Of a DNA stretch of 64,000 nt, positions 47,314 to 56,277 are shown piece after piece. The DNA is from an uncultured Nostocoides sp. (GTDB lineage Bacteria > Actinomycetota > Actinomycetes > Actinomycetales > Dermatophilaceae). Below the pieces are notes generated by a model. The model searched no databases and was not told where the DNA came from. It saw only the letters and a list, made by a program, of their open reading frames with translations. The stretch's first letter is position 1; every line of letters starts with the position of its first letter. The stretch spans positions 22,171 through 86,170 of the forward strand of contig CALCXF010000018.1 of NCBI GenBank assembly GCA_937907685.1, in the 5' to 3' direction. Both the position numbers and the translations under genes were made by a program.

Positions 47314-48501
47314 ATGCCGTCCGCCCGCCCGGTCCCGTCGGCCGCCACCCGCAGCCGGGTCGCCCGTGCGGCAGGGGACCTCGGGGCGGCGGCGGTGCAG
47401 CAGATGGAGACCGATCACGAGTGGTTCCGGGCACTCTCGGCCGAGAACCGGTCGTGGGTCGGGCTCGTCGCCCAGGCGGGGATCTCCTCGTTCCTCGAGT
47501 GGTTCGGCGGGGACCAGCAGCGAGCGGCTGTCACGGCCGACGTCTTCGGCACGGCCCCACGGGAGCTGACGCGCTCCATCTCGCTCGCCCAGACCCTCGA
47601 CCTCATCCGCACGGTCATCGCCGTGGTGGAGCGGGAGATCGCCGGGCTGGCCGCTCCGGGGGAGGGCGACCTCGCGCGAGAGGCGGTCCTGAGGTACAGC
47701 CGGGAGGTCGCCTTCTCGGCCGCCGAGGTCTACGCGCAGGCGGCGGAGGCCCGCGGCGCATGGGACGCCCGGCTGGAGTCCCTCGTGGTCGACGCCGTCA
47801 TCCGAGGGGAGGCGGACGAGTCCATGCAGTCGCGAGCCGCTGCGCTCGGCTGGGGATCGGTGACACGAGTGGCCGTCGTCGTCGGCTCCACCCCACCAGG
47901 GGCCACCGCCGCGGTCCTCACCGACCTCCATCGCGCTGCACGGCGCACCGGTGTCGAGCTGCTCGTGGCGATCCACGGCCCGCGGATCATCTGCATCGGT
48001 GGAGGCGTGGGGGATCCGATGGCCCTGGCGATGGACCTCGACCCCCTCCTGGGCGACGGGCCCCTGGTCGTCGGACCCACGGTCCCGCACCTCTTCGCGG
48101 CAGGGCGCAGCGCCCGCGCGGCCATCTCCGGGCACAGCGCAGCACCCGCCTGGCCGGCCGCCCCACGGCCGGTTCACGCGGACGACCTCCTCGGGGAGCG
48201 GGCCCTGCTCGGCGACCTTCCGGCTCGAGGCGCTCTGGTCGCCCGGATCGTGCGGCCACTCCTCGAAAGTCCCGGTGGGAGCCTCTTCGCCACGGCCGCC
48301 GCGTACCTCGACGGCGACCTCGGCGTGGAGGGCACGGCCCGTGCCCTCATCGTGCACCCCAACACGGTGCGCTACCGCCTGGCCGGCATCACGAAGGCCA
48401 TCGGCTACCACCTCGGCGACGCCCACGACGCGCAGACGGTGCGCACCGCCCTCGCCCTCCACCGGCTGGGTCCGCAGGCGCGAGCCACACCCCGGTCCTG
48501 A
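47314..48501 (+). CDS. fasR: PucR-type regulator of fatty-acid synthesis (FasR-like)
   Basis: A 395-residue regulator. The central part is a GGDEF-like/PucR fold (VTRVAVVVGSTPPGATAAVL, IHGPRIICIGGG) and the C-terminal PucR helix-turn-helix reads YLDGDLGVEGTARALIVHPNTVRYRLAGITKAIG. The position directly before fabD is conserved; in Streptomyces coelicolor the equivalent gene, FasR, activates fabD-fabH-acpP-fabF, which is the basis for the name. ATG 47314 follows TACACT by six bases. A TTG ten codons upstream is possible but less likely. Confidence 0.88.
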   Translation: MPSARPVPSAATRSRVARAAGDLGAAAVQQMETDHEWFRALSAENRSWVGLVAQAGISSFLEWFGGDQQRAAVTADVFGTAPRELTRSISLAQTLDLIRTVIAVVEREIAGLAAPGEGDLAREAVLRYSREVAFSAAEVYAQAAEARGAWDARLESLVVDAVIRGEADESMQSRAAALGWGSVTRVAVVVGSTPPGATAAVLTDLHRAARRTGVELLVAIHGPRIICIGGGVGDPMALAMDLDPLLGDGPLVVGPTVPHLFAAGRSARAAISGHSAAPAWPAAPRPVHADDLLGERALLGDLPARGALVARIVRPLLESPGGSLFATAAAYLDGDLGVEGTARALIVHPNTVRYRLAGITKAIGYHLGDAHDAQTVRTALALHRLGPQARATPRS

Positions 48502-48555
48502 CGTCGCGCTCGCCTTGGAGGAATCCGCCAAAACGGGCCCCTGAGGTTCGTCCGC

Positions 48556-48572
48556 ACCGATCACGAATCGGT
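48556..48572. promoter_or_regulatory. Palindrome upstream of fabD, candidate FasR operator
   Basis: ACCGAT-CACGA-ATCGGT, a perfect 6-bp inverted repeat with a 5-base centre, 26 bases before the fabD GTG. TCACG occurs twice across it (48561-48565 and 48572-48576). Position fits an activator or repressor site; assignment to FasR is inference. Confidence 0.45.
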
Positions 48573-48598
48573 CACGGTGCTCGGGCGAGGCTGGAGGG

Positions 48599-49537
48599 GT
48601 GATCGTTGTCGTCTGCCCGGGTCAGGGCTCGCAGACCCCCGGCTTCCTCAGCTCGTGGCTCGAGCTGCCCGGACTGCGTGACCGGCTGACGGCCCTGTCC
48701 GAGGCGGCCGAGGTCGACCTCGTGGCGCACGGCACCACCTCCGACGAGGACACCATCAAGGACACCGCCGTGGCCCAGCCACTGCTCGTGGGGGCCGGCC
48801 TCCTCGCGTTGCGCGCGTTGTCCGGCTCGAACGACGGACCGTATGCCGTCGCGCCGCCGAGTACCGGTGCGCTTGCCGGCCACTCCGTGGGCGAGGTCAC
48901 CGCAGCAGCGGGGGCCGGAGTGCTGCGGGAGACGGACGCCATGCGCTTCGTCGCCCTGCGCGGACGCGCCATGGCCGAGGCCAGCGCCGCCGCGCCGACC
49001 GGCATGAGCGCGGTGCTCGGCGGTGACCCCGATGACGTGCTCGCGACGATCGACCGCCACGGGCTGACGCCCGCCAACGTCAACGGCGCCGGCCAGGTCG
49101 TGGCAGCCGGCGCACTCGACGCACTCGACGCGCTCGCCGCCGACCCGCCGGCTCGTGCGCGGGTGATCCCGCTCAAGGTGGCGGGGGCGTTCCACACCTC
49201 CTACATGCGGTCGGCCGTGGCGGCTCTCGGGGAGTGGACCGACCATGACGTCTCCGACCCGGGCGTCACGCTCATCTCGAACCGCGACGGTGCGGTGGTG
49301 TCCAGCGGCCGAGAGGTCCTCGAGCGCCTGGTGGCCCAGGTGTCGAACCCCGTGCGGTGGGACCTCTGCATGGAGCGCTTCGCCGACCTCGGGGCGACTG
49401 CGGTCATCGAGCTGCCCCCGGCCGGCACCCTCGTTGGGCTGGCCAAGCGCGCCCTCAAGGACGTCGAGCTGCTGGCCCTCCGCACGCCGGGCGACCTCGA
49501 CGCTGCCCGGACCCTCATCAAGGAGCACCCCGCATGA
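48599..49537 (+). CDS. fabD: Malonyl-CoA:ACP malonyltransferase
   Basis: Loads malonyl onto ACP for type II fatty-acid synthesis. The 312-residue protein begins VIVVVCPGQGSQTPG (family start), with the active Ser in ALAGHSVGEVTAAAGAG, the second-half VNGAGQVVAAG, and GAFHTSYMRSAVAAL containing the catalytic His. GTG 48599 must be the start, yet GGAGG sits only two or three bases before it, unusually close for a ribosome site. Overlaps fabH by four bases. Confidence 0.95.
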   Translation: MIVVVCPGQGSQTPGFLSSWLELPGLRDRLTALSEAAEVDLVAHGTTSDEDTIKDTAVAQPLLVGAGLLALRALSGSNDGPYAVAPPSTGALAGHSVGEVTAAAGAGVLRETDAMRFVALRGRAMAEASAAAPTGMSAVLGGDPDDVLATIDRHGLTPANVNGAGQVVAAGALDALDALAADPPARARVIPLKVAGAFHTSYMRSAVAALGEWTDHDVSDPGVTLISNRDGAVVSSGREVLERLVAQVSNPVRWDLCMERFADLGATAVIELPPAGTLVGLAKRALKDVELLALRTPGDLDAARTLIKEHPA

Positions 49538-50553
49538 CCGTCACCTCGAAGGGCTTCGCATCCGCCCTGCGGTCCGCGACCCCGTGGCAGCATGCCCGGA
49601 TCAGCGGGATCGGCGGCTACCGCCCGCGTCGAGTGGTGCCCAACTCCGAGATCGTCGAGCGCATCGACTCCTCGGACGAGTGGATCCGCGAGCGCTCCGG
49701 CATCATCGAGCGCCGATGGGCCGGTGACGGCGAGTCGGTCATCGACATGTCGGTGTTCGCCGCCGAGCCCGCCCTCGAGATGGCGGGCGTCAAGGGCTCG
49801 GAGCTCGACGCCATCCTCGTCGCCACGGTGAGCTGGCCCTACCAGACGCCGGCCGCCGCTCCGCTCGTCGCCGAGCGCTTCGGCTCCACCGCGATGGCTG
49901 TGGACATCTCCGCCGCCTGCGCCGGCTACTGCCACGGCATCACCATGGCCAACGACATGGTCCGCGGAGGCTCGGCCGAGAACGTCCTCGTCGTCGGCGT
50001 CGAGAGGCTGTCCGACTTCACCAGCCGCGACGACCGGGGCACGGCCTTCATCTTCGGGGACGGCGCCGGGGCCGCGGTCGTGAGCCGCTCCGAGACCCCG
50101 GGGATCGGGCCGACGATCTGGGGCTCCGACGGCGAGAAGTGGGAGGCCATCTCCCAGACCGAGAGCTGGATCGACGTCCACGAGCAGAAGCTCGACTGGC
50201 CCCACATCGGCATGCAGGGGCAGACGGTCTTTCGGTGGGCCGTCTGGGGCATGGCGCCCGTGGCCCAGCGTGCCCTCGATGCCGCCGGCGTCACCGTCGA
50301 CCAGCTCGACGCGTTCGTCCCACACCAGGCCAATGTCCGCATCGTCGACGCGATGGCCAAGCAGCTGGGGCTTCCCGACGACGTCGCGGTCGCTCGGGAC
50401 ATCGCCTACACCGGCAACACGTCGGCGGCCTCGGTGCCGTTGGCCATGGAGCGGATGGTTCGCCAGGGAGAGATCCCCCGGGGCGGCCTCGCGCTGCAGA
50501 TCGGCTTCGGGGCGGGCCTGTCGTATGCCGCGCAGGTCGTCACCATCCCCTGA
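49534..50553 (+). CDS. fabH: 3-oxoacyl-ACP synthase III
   Basis: Initiates fatty-acid synthesis by condensing an acyl-CoA starter with malonyl-ACP. The 339-residue thiolase-fold enzyme has the catalytic Cys in AVDISAACAGYCHGI, His in AFVPHQANVRIVDA and Asn in YTGNTSAASVPLA. A start segment of about 20 residues precedes the usual RISGIGGYRPRRVVPN. ATG 49534 overlaps the fabD stop. In actinobacteria, starter specificity often includes branched acyl-CoA; not decidable here. Confidence 0.95.
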   Translation: MTVTSKGFASALRSATPWQHARISGIGGYRPRRVVPNSEIVERIDSSDEWIRERSGIIERRWAGDGESVIDMSVFAAEPALEMAGVKGSELDAILVATVSWPYQTPAAAPLVAERFGSTAMAVDISAACAGYCHGITMANDMVRGGSAENVLVVGVERLSDFTSRDDRGTAFIFGDGAGAAVVSRSETPGIGPTIWGSDGEKWEAISQTESWIDVHEQKLDWPHIGMQGQTVFRWAVWGMAPVAQRALDAAGVTVDQLDAFVPHQANVRIVDAMAKQLGLPDDVAVARDIAYTGNTSAASVPLAMERMVRQGEIPRGGLALQIGFGAGLSYAAQVVTIP

Positions 50554-50630
50554 CCGCAGACTCCCGTGGGCCCACGGGTCACCCGGGCCAGCAGCAGCAC
50601 ACCCGAGAAGAGATCGAAGGAGCAGAGCAC

Positions 50631-50879
50631 ATGGCACAGAGTGAGCAGGAGATCCTCGCCGGACTGGCCGAGATCGTCAACGAGGAGACCGGACTGGAGC
50701 CCTCCGAGGTGCAGTCCGACAAGTCCTTCACCGACGACCTCGACATCGACTCGCTGTCGATGATGACGATCGTCGTCAACGCCGAGGAGAAGTTCGGCGT
50801 GCGCATCCCCGACGACGAGGTCAAGAACCTCAGCACCGTCGGTGACGCCGTGGGCTTCATCGCCAAGAACCAGGCCTGA
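50631..50879 (+). CDS. acpP: Acyl carrier protein
   Basis: An 82-residue acidic carrier protein. The phosphopantetheine site is FTDDLDIDSLSMMTIVVNAE, with Ser in D-S-L near residue 40. GAAGGAG eight bases before ATG 50631 is a strong ribosome site. Lies 77 bases after fabH in the operon and shuttles acyl chains between the Fab enzymes. Confidence 0.97.
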   Translation: MAQSEQEILAGLAEIVNEETGLEPSEVQSDKSFTDDLDIDSLSMMTIVVNAEEKFGVRIPDDEVKNLSTVGDAVGFIAKNQA

Positions 50880-51055
50880 CCCACCGCTGTCCCCGACCCC
50901 ACGCCTCCCCGACGTCGTCTGTGAGGATGCCGCCGACACGCCGCATCCGGACACCGCGACCAGCGATCTGACAGACGAGGTCGGGGAGGAGGGGGGCAGA
51001 CTGGGCACACGGCATACCACCCCCCTTCCCGTCCGACCCACAAGGAGCAGGAGCC

Positions 51056-52297
51056 ATGACCGAACGACGCGTCGTCGTGACCGGACTCGGTGCCACGACC
51101 CCCCTCGGCGGGACGATCGCCGAGACGTGGGAAGGCATCCTCGCGGGACGGTCGGGGGCCAAGCCCCTCCCCGAGGAGTGGGTGGAGCGCTACGAGCTCC
51201 CGGTGCACTTCGCGTGCACCCTGGCCCAGAAGCCGGATGAGGTGCTCACCAAGGTCGAGATCCGCCGGATGGACCCCAGCGCGCAGTACGCGGTCATCGC
51301 GGCGCGCGCGGCCATGGAGGATGCCGGCTCACCCGAGATCGACCCGCTGCGGCTGGGTGTCGCCATCGGCACCGGTATCGGCGGTGTCTGGACCCTGCTC
51401 GACCAGTGGGACATCCTTCGCGAGAAGGGCGTACGCCGGGTGTTCCCGCTGTCCGTCCCGATGCTCATGCCGAACACCTCGGCGGGCAACGTCTCACTCC
51501 AGCTGGGAGCCCGAGCAGGCGCCCACACGACCGTCTCGGCGTGTGCGTCCGGCGCGGAGTCGATGGGCACCGGCTTCGACATGATCAGGGGAGGTCGCGC
51601 CGACATCGTCGTCGCAGGCGGGACCGAGGCCGCGATCCACCCACTGCCCTTCGCCGGATTTGCCCAGATGCAGGCGCTCTCCACCCGCAACGACGACATC
51701 GACGCGGCGTCCCGGCCCTACGACACGGGCCGCGACGGGTTCGTCATGGCCGAGGGTGCCGGCGTCATGGTCCTCGAGGAGTACGAGCACGCCAAGGCAC
51801 GTGGCGCCCGGATCTACGCCGAGTTCGCGTCGATCGGGATGTCTGCGGACTCGCACCACATCACCGCCCCCGAGCCCGAGGGGGCAGGTGCGTCGCGCGC
51901 CATGCTCGAGGCCGTGGAGCGGGCCGGGCTCAGCAACGCCGACATCGTCCACATCAACGCCCACGCGACGTCCACGCCCGTCGGTGACATCGCCGAGGCC
52001 AACGCCATCCGGCGAGCCTTCGGTGCGGACGCCGACGCGATGTGCGTGAGTGCGACGAAGTCGATGACCGGCCACCTCCTCGGCGCCGCCGGAGCCCTCG
52101 AGGGCCTGTTCTCCGTGCTGTCGGTACACCACCGGCTGGCGCCGGCCGCGATCAACATCGACGACCCGGACCCGAAGATCGACCTCGACGTCGTCACGGG
52201 CGACCACCGCACGCTGCCGGACGGCGACATCGCGGCGCTGAACAACTCCTTCGGGTTCGGCGGCCACAACGTCGCTCTCGTGGTCAAGAGCGTCTGA
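51056..52297 (+). CDS. fabF: 3-oxoacyl-ACP synthase II
   Basis: Chain-elongating beta-ketoacyl-ACP synthase, counterpart of KasA. The 413-residue thiolase fold has the catalytic Cys in TTVSACASGAESMGTG, the two His residues in VHINAHATSTPVGD and KSMTGHLLGAAGALE, and the C-terminal NNSFGFGGHNVALVV. A strong AAGGAG precedes ATG 51056. The 176-base gap after acpP is the longest in the operon and may hold an internal promoter. Convergent with the DUF3145 gene. Confidence 0.96.
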   Translation: MTERRVVVTGLGATTPLGGTIAETWEGILAGRSGAKPLPEEWVERYELPVHFACTLAQKPDEVLTKVEIRRMDPSAQYAVIAARAAMEDAGSPEIDPLRLGVAIGTGIGGVWTLLDQWDILREKGVRRVFPLSVPMLMPNTSAGNVSLQLGARAGAHTTVSACASGAESMGTGFDMIRGGRADIVVAGGTEAAIHPLPFAGFAQMQALSTRNDDIDAASRPYDTGRDGFVMAEGAGVMVLEEYEHAKARGARIYAEFASIGMSADSHHITAPEPEGAGASRAMLEAVERAGLSNADIVHINAHATSTPVGDIAEANAIRRAFGADADAMCVSATKSMTGHLLGAAGALEGLFSVLSVHHRLAPAAINIDDPDPKIDLDVVTGDHRTLPDGDIAALNNSFGFGGHNVALVVKSV

Positions 52298-52312
52298 GCG
52301 GCCGCCCGGCGC

Positions 52313-52828
52313 TCAGCCGACCTTGTGGAGCCAGCGGACCGGCGCGCCGTCACCGGCATACCGGAAGGGCTCGAGCTCGTCGTCCCAGTCGGTGCCGAGC
52401 AGCTCCTCGATCATCTCGTGCATCGCCTCGGAGCTGCCCTGGGCGAGCATGAGCACCTCGCGTAGGCGGTCCTCGTTGATGACGGCGTCACCGTTGGCCG
52501 ACGTCCAGGTGTGGTGGATTCCCAGGCGCGGGGTGTGCGACCACCGCGAGCCGTCGCACCCCGCGCTCGGCTCCTCGGTCACCTCGTAGCGCAGGTTGTC
52601 CCAGCCGCGCAGCGCCGAGGCGATGCGGGCACCGGTGCCGGACTCCCCCGACCAGCTCAGTTCCGTGCGCACGAGTCCCGGCGCCGCCGGCTGGCCGGTC
52701 CAGTCGACAGTGACCCGGGTGCCGAGGACGCCCTCGACCGCCCAGACGACATGCGGGCACAGTGCCTTCGGGGTCGAGTGGACGTAGACCACTCCCCGAG
52801 TCAGGGTGCGCGGCATCGCGACAGACAT
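52313..52828 (-). CDS. DUF3145 family protein
   Basis: A 171-residue actinobacterial protein. It begins MSVAMPRTLTRGVVYVHSTP, then HVVWAVEGVLGTRVTVDWTGQ, LSWSGESGTGARIASALRGWD and HEMIEELLGTDWDDELEPFRYAG. DUF3145 genes commonly follow the fabF gene in Micrococcales; the function is unknown, though linkage suggests a tie to lipid metabolism. ATG 52828 has GGAGG six bases upstream. Confidence 0.88.
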   Translation of the reverse strand: MSVAMPRTLTRGVVYVHSTPKALCPHVVWAVEGVLGTRVTVDWTGQPAAPGLVRTELSWSGESGTGARIASALRGWDNLRYEVTEEPSAGCDGSRWSHTPRLGIHHTWTSANGDAVINEDRLREVLMLAQGSSEAMHEMIEELLGTDWDDELEPFRYAGDGAPVRWLHKVG

Positions 52829-53123
52829 CCTGGCCTCCTTCGCGTGCGATGGACGTCTTCCCCAACGCCGGTGCACGCGGATGGGCCTGCGGTCTGCCGG
52901 TGGCCGGGGAAGTCCCGGTCCGGATGCCGTGCGGCTCGCGATGTGGGCACGCTGCGGTGCCGTTGTGGGAGTCATTGTGCACCATCGACCCCAGGCACAC
53001 CAGGAAACTCACCAATCACAGCGCGTCGCGCTCTGTGAGAAGTCGAAGGGGGCCGCGGCACGGTGTCGTCGTCGATGACGTCTCCCGTGTCGCGACCCCG
53101 ATCGACTGCTGCTCGGGTGAGGC

Positions 53124-53600
53124 TCAGGTCGTCGGCGCCGAGGTGCTCGTTGCGCTCGGCTCCGTGGAACCGGTGGAGTCGTCTCCGTCGGGTGCCGGCT
53201 TGTCACGACCACCGCGTCCCATCCCGCCCTCCTCGACGGAGGTGACGGCGAACGTGGCGTCGAGCACGACGTGCACGTGGGTGCCGTCGCTCTTGGTCAC
53301 GTGAACGACGAAGCTGCCGGTCGAGAGCGCACGCACTCCGTTGACCGTCCCGCCATCGACCTCGCCCTGGGCCGCTGTGACCGCCTTGGAGGCGGCATCG
53401 GCACTGAGGGAGCCACCGGCATCCCGCATCCCGTCGCCGCGACCCGGGGTCTCCGCCGCCTCACCACCCTGACTGGACTCGGCTGTTGCCGCGGTCGTCG
53501 CCTCGGCCGCGCCCGCGAGCGTGGCGCCGGTGAGCCCGAGTGCTGCCGCCGCCGCGATGCCGGCCCCGGCCAGTGCGAGGCTCCTCTGCTTCTTCTCCAT
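53124..53600 (-). CDS. Small secreted protein, PepSY-like
   Basis: A 158-residue exported protein. MEKKQRSLALAGAGIAAAAA followed by GLTGATLAGAAEA is a signal peptide. After a low-complexity spacer rich in Thr, Glu and Gly, the conserved-looking part is ADAASKAVTAAQGEVDGGTV, then SFVVHVTKSDGTHVHVVLDA, which resembles a PepSY/peptidase-inhibitor-like strand-helix unit. The C-terminus is Asp, Ser and Thr rich. ATG 53600 with AAGGAGA. Family assignment is tentative. Confidence 0.7.
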   Translation of the reverse strand: MEKKQRSLALAGAGIAAAAALGLTGATLAGAAEATTAATAESSQGGEAAETPGRGDGMRDAGGSLSADAASKAVTAAQGEVDGGTVNGVRALSTGSFVVHVTKSDGTHVHVVLDATFAVTSVEEGGMGRGGRDKPAPDGDDSTGSTEPSATSTSAPTT

Positions 53601-53766
53601 GGTGTCTCCTTGGTGTGTGACTTCTTCGGGAAGCACCACCCTGAAACGACGGTCTGTGTCGGCACTGGCGCGACGCTTGCCGCCACCTGTGGGTTGAGCA
53701 CGGTGGGGTACGCCCGCGGGTAGGCTCACGGCGCCCGGGCAGCGACATCGGATGCCGTCCGGCAGC

Positions 53767-53840
53767 GGGGCGTTAGCTCAGTCGGTCAGAGCAGCGGACT
53801 CATAATCCGTCGGTCGTCGGTTCAAGTCCGACACGCCCCA
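53767..53840 (+). tRNA. tRNA-Met (CAT anticodon)
   Basis: A 74-base cloverleaf: acceptor GGGGCGT/ACGCCCC, D-stem GCTC/GAGC, anticodon loop CTCATAA, T-arm GTCGG-TTCAAGT-CCGAC, discriminator A. No encoded CCA. The sequence fits elongator tRNA-Met; a lysidine-modified tRNA-Ile with CAT cannot be fully excluded. Confidence 0.92.
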
Positions 53841-54130
53841 CGACGTTTGCCCCATTCAAGGGCGTGTGGCACGGCTGTCGCCCGGTTTCTCGTCGGGATC
53901 TTGCAACGATGTGCTGCCCCGCGGATCGTCACCCAGATGTGTCGGGTACTGCAGCCATACAACGCCCAGCCAGAACGCGGACACGGCCAGTGCTACACCG
54001 GGCTCGAGCCGGCCCCAGACGAGGAGCAGCGCGAATGCACGACTGGGTTCTCAGATCCTCTTGGTTTGGCTGGATTGTCGGAGTAGCGTCTCGGTGCGGG
54101 CGAAATGGGGCGCCCACCAGGAGGTGGACG

Positions 54131-54904
54131 GTGAAGAAGTTCCTCGCTGCGATCGTCGCTGCATCGGCGATGCTGCTGTTCCCGACGTCGGCGCACGCGA
54201 TCACCGACGGCTTCCCCGACGAGGACAACCTGTACCCGTTCGTCGGGCTCCTCGCCTTCCATGACGCCGACGGCGAGTACATGCATCGCTGCTCGGGCAC
54301 GCTCCTGTCGCCGACGATCGTCCTGACGGCGGCTCACTGCACCGAGGGCACGTCGATCGTGTACGCGTACTTCTCGTACCAAGTGCCGGACGACTTCCGG
54401 ACGGAGCCGTCGGGGATCGAGGGCACGCCCTACACGCACCCCGACTACCGCTTCCCTGACAACGACATCGGGGTGGTGGTGCTGGACAAGCGGGTCCGGC
54501 TGGCCACGTACCCGGTCTTACCGACTGAAGGGTTCCTCAGCGACCTCAAGGCGGCCGGCGAGATCCAGGATGACACCTTCGTGAACGTGGGGTACGGCGT
54601 CCTGGACGGGCCGACGCCGCCGAACCTCGTGCCGAACGAGGACCGCTATTGGTCGACGTCTCCGTACAGCGGCCTGACGCAGAACAGCCTCCGGCTACTG
54701 ATGAACCACAGCGCCACCGCGGAGGGCGGGACCTGTGGCGGCGATTCGGGCGGACCGCACTTCTGGGAGGACACGCTGATCCTCGTGTCGGTAACCAGCT
54801 GGGGCGACCCGAACTGCGTCTCAATCGACGTGACGCAGCGGGTCGACCTCGCGTCCGTCCTCGACTGGCTCGAGAGCGAGTTCGGGCTGGCGCCTCCGGC
54901 CTGA
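54131..54904 (+). CDS. Secreted trypsin-like serine protease
   Basis: A 257-residue S1-family protease. GTG 54131 has GGAGG six bases upstream; residues 1-23 are a signal peptide ending SAHA. The catalytic triad is visible: His in LSPTIVLTAAHC, Asp in FPDNDIGVVVLDK and Ser in GGTCGGDSGGPHF. Cys pairs typical of S1 enzymes are present (SGTLL.PTIVLTAAHC, GGTCGGDSGG, PNCVS). Codon use and neighbourhood suggest a monocistronic accessory gene beside tRNA-Met. Specificity is not predictable. Confidence 0.9.
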   Translation: MKKFLAAIVAASAMLLFPTSAHAITDGFPDEDNLYPFVGLLAFHDADGEYMHRCSGTLLSPTIVLTAAHCTEGTSIVYAYFSYQVPDDFRTEPSGIEGTPYTHPDYRFPDNDIGVVVLDKRVRLATYPVLPTEGFLSDLKAAGEIQDDTFVNVGYGVLDGPTPPNLVPNEDRYWSTSPYSGLTQNSLRLLMNHSATAEGGTCGGDSGGPHFWEDTLILVSVTSWGDPNCVSIDVTQRVDLASVLDWLESEFGLAPPA

Positions 54905-55242
54905 CGCCCGCGAAGCGATATCGGGCCGACCCTGGCCCAGGCCGAGCGCCGTCCTGGAAACGTACGCTTCGACTCCGTGGACGTCCCCTGACCAGTACCG
55001 ATGCCGTCGATCTCACGGACCTCTCACGGCATTTCTGCCTCCTGAGCGCAAGATCGCCTTTGCGACGTGGTGGAAGGAGATCGCGCGGAGGTCTGTGTGG
55101 TGGAGGTGCGCGCCTCGGGGGTGGAAGCGGTGAGTGGTGCCCTCATGACGACCACCCGTTGGCACCGTCCGGGACGCTCTCCTTCCGGATCGTGGGGAGC
55201 GGCATCAGGCTCGCCCATGCCGGAAGCTTGGCGTTCCGGAGC
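54905..55242. other. Intergenic region, no gene seen
   Basis: About 338 bases between the protease stop and the end of the polyprenyl synthase gene. Open frames here have no start signal or family resemblance. No RNA gene or clear terminator hairpin was seen. Confidence 0.4.
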
Positions 55243-56277
55243 TCACCGTTCTCGGTCAACCATGAAAGGAATGACGTCGCGCACGAAGCGGCGGCCTGGC
55301 GAGTCGGGCACATTCGAGAATGCCTCTTCGAACGCCAAGGCAGCGGATCGGGCGATGCCTCGGGCAAACTCCTCGGCGAAGGCGACACTCCCGTGGCTCT
55401 GCATCATCGCGAAGATCTCCGCTATCAGCTCGGCCGAGCGCTCGTGGGGCGGAAGGGCTACGAACTCCGCAACGCGGTCGCGGTCCGAGGGCTCCGTGGC
55501 CGCGAACAGGTGGATGAGCATCAGGGTCTGTTTCCCCTCGCGCAGGTCACCGAGCAGCTCCTTCCCGTACGCCGCCTCGGAGCCGATGAGGTTGAGGATG
55601 TCGTCGCGGATCTGGAAGGCGGCGCCGAGGAAGAACCCGAAACGCAGCATCGGCTCGAGGTCGGCGGGGTTCTTCGCCCCGATCAACGCTCCAACGCGCA
55701 GCGGCAGCAGCGTGGTGTACCAGCACGTCTTCTGGATGATCATGTCGAGGTAGTCGTCGGGGGTGAGATCAGTGCGTCGCTCGAGCTGCCACCCGAGCTC
55801 TCGAGCCTGCCCATCGACCGTCTGCCGAGCCATCAGGTCGAACTCGGACCAGATCTGGGCGGCGAGCCGACGGCCCAAGCGGTACTCGTTGTCCCGAAGT
55901 GCGCCTAGCGCGAGAACCGCCAGTCCGTCCCCGGTGTTCATGGCGAGCGCTCGACCGTAGCGGCGGTGGAGCGTCGGCGCGCCGCGCCGAAGCTCACTGT
56001 CGTCCTCGACGTCGTCGTGGACGAGGAACGCGGTGTGGAAGAGCTCGATGGCGGCCGCGGAGGGCAGGGCGTCCTGGACATCACCGCCGAACGCCGTGCA
56101 CGTGGCCAGGCAGAGAGCCGGACGCAGCCCCTTGCCGGACCGTTGGAGGTAGTCCGCGGCCGGGACGCCGACGTACGAGGACACCCCGCTGCCCCGCAGG
56201 TACGACAGCGCTGCGCGGCGGGCGATCCGGTCGTAGTCGTCCAACTGGTCGAGGAAGGCGGTGCGGGAAGCCGTCAC
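55243..56277 (-). CDS. Polyprenyl (isoprenyl) diphosphate synthase
   Basis: Trans-prenyltransferase that lengthens allylic diphosphates with IPP. The 344-residue all-helical protein has SGKGLRPALCLATC near residue 47, the first Asp-rich motif HDDVEDD at residues 87-93 (D88, D89, D92), and the second near 225-229 as DDILN, where the final Asp of DDxxD is Asn. KTCWYTTLLPLRVGALIG and FQIRDDILNLIG lie between and around them. Chain length is not certain; the layout fits C20-C25 enzymes. GTG 56277 overlaps the upstream stop by four bases; last gene of the five-gene run. Confidence 0.88.
   Translation of the reverse strand: MTASRTAFLDQLDDYDRIARRAALSYLRGSGVSSYVGVPAADYLQRSGKGLRPALCLATCTAFGGDVQDALPSAAAIELFHTAFLVHDDVEDDSELRRGAPTLHRRYGRALAMNTGDGLAVLALGALRDNEYRLGRRLAAQIWSEFDLMARQTVDGQARELGWQLERRTDLTPDDYLDMIIQKTCWYTTLLPLRVGALIGAKNPADLEPMLRFGFFLGAAFQIRDDILNLIGSEAAYGKELLGDLREGKQTLMLIHLFAATEPSDRDRVAEFVALPPHERSAELIAEIFAMMQSHGSVAFAEEFARGIARSAALAFEEAFSNVPDSPGRRFVRDVIPFMVDRER

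Noticed and set aside
53767-53840. tRNA-Ile with CAT anticodon (lysidine type)
   Set aside because: Overall sequence is closer to elongator tRNA-Met; kept as a minor alternative.
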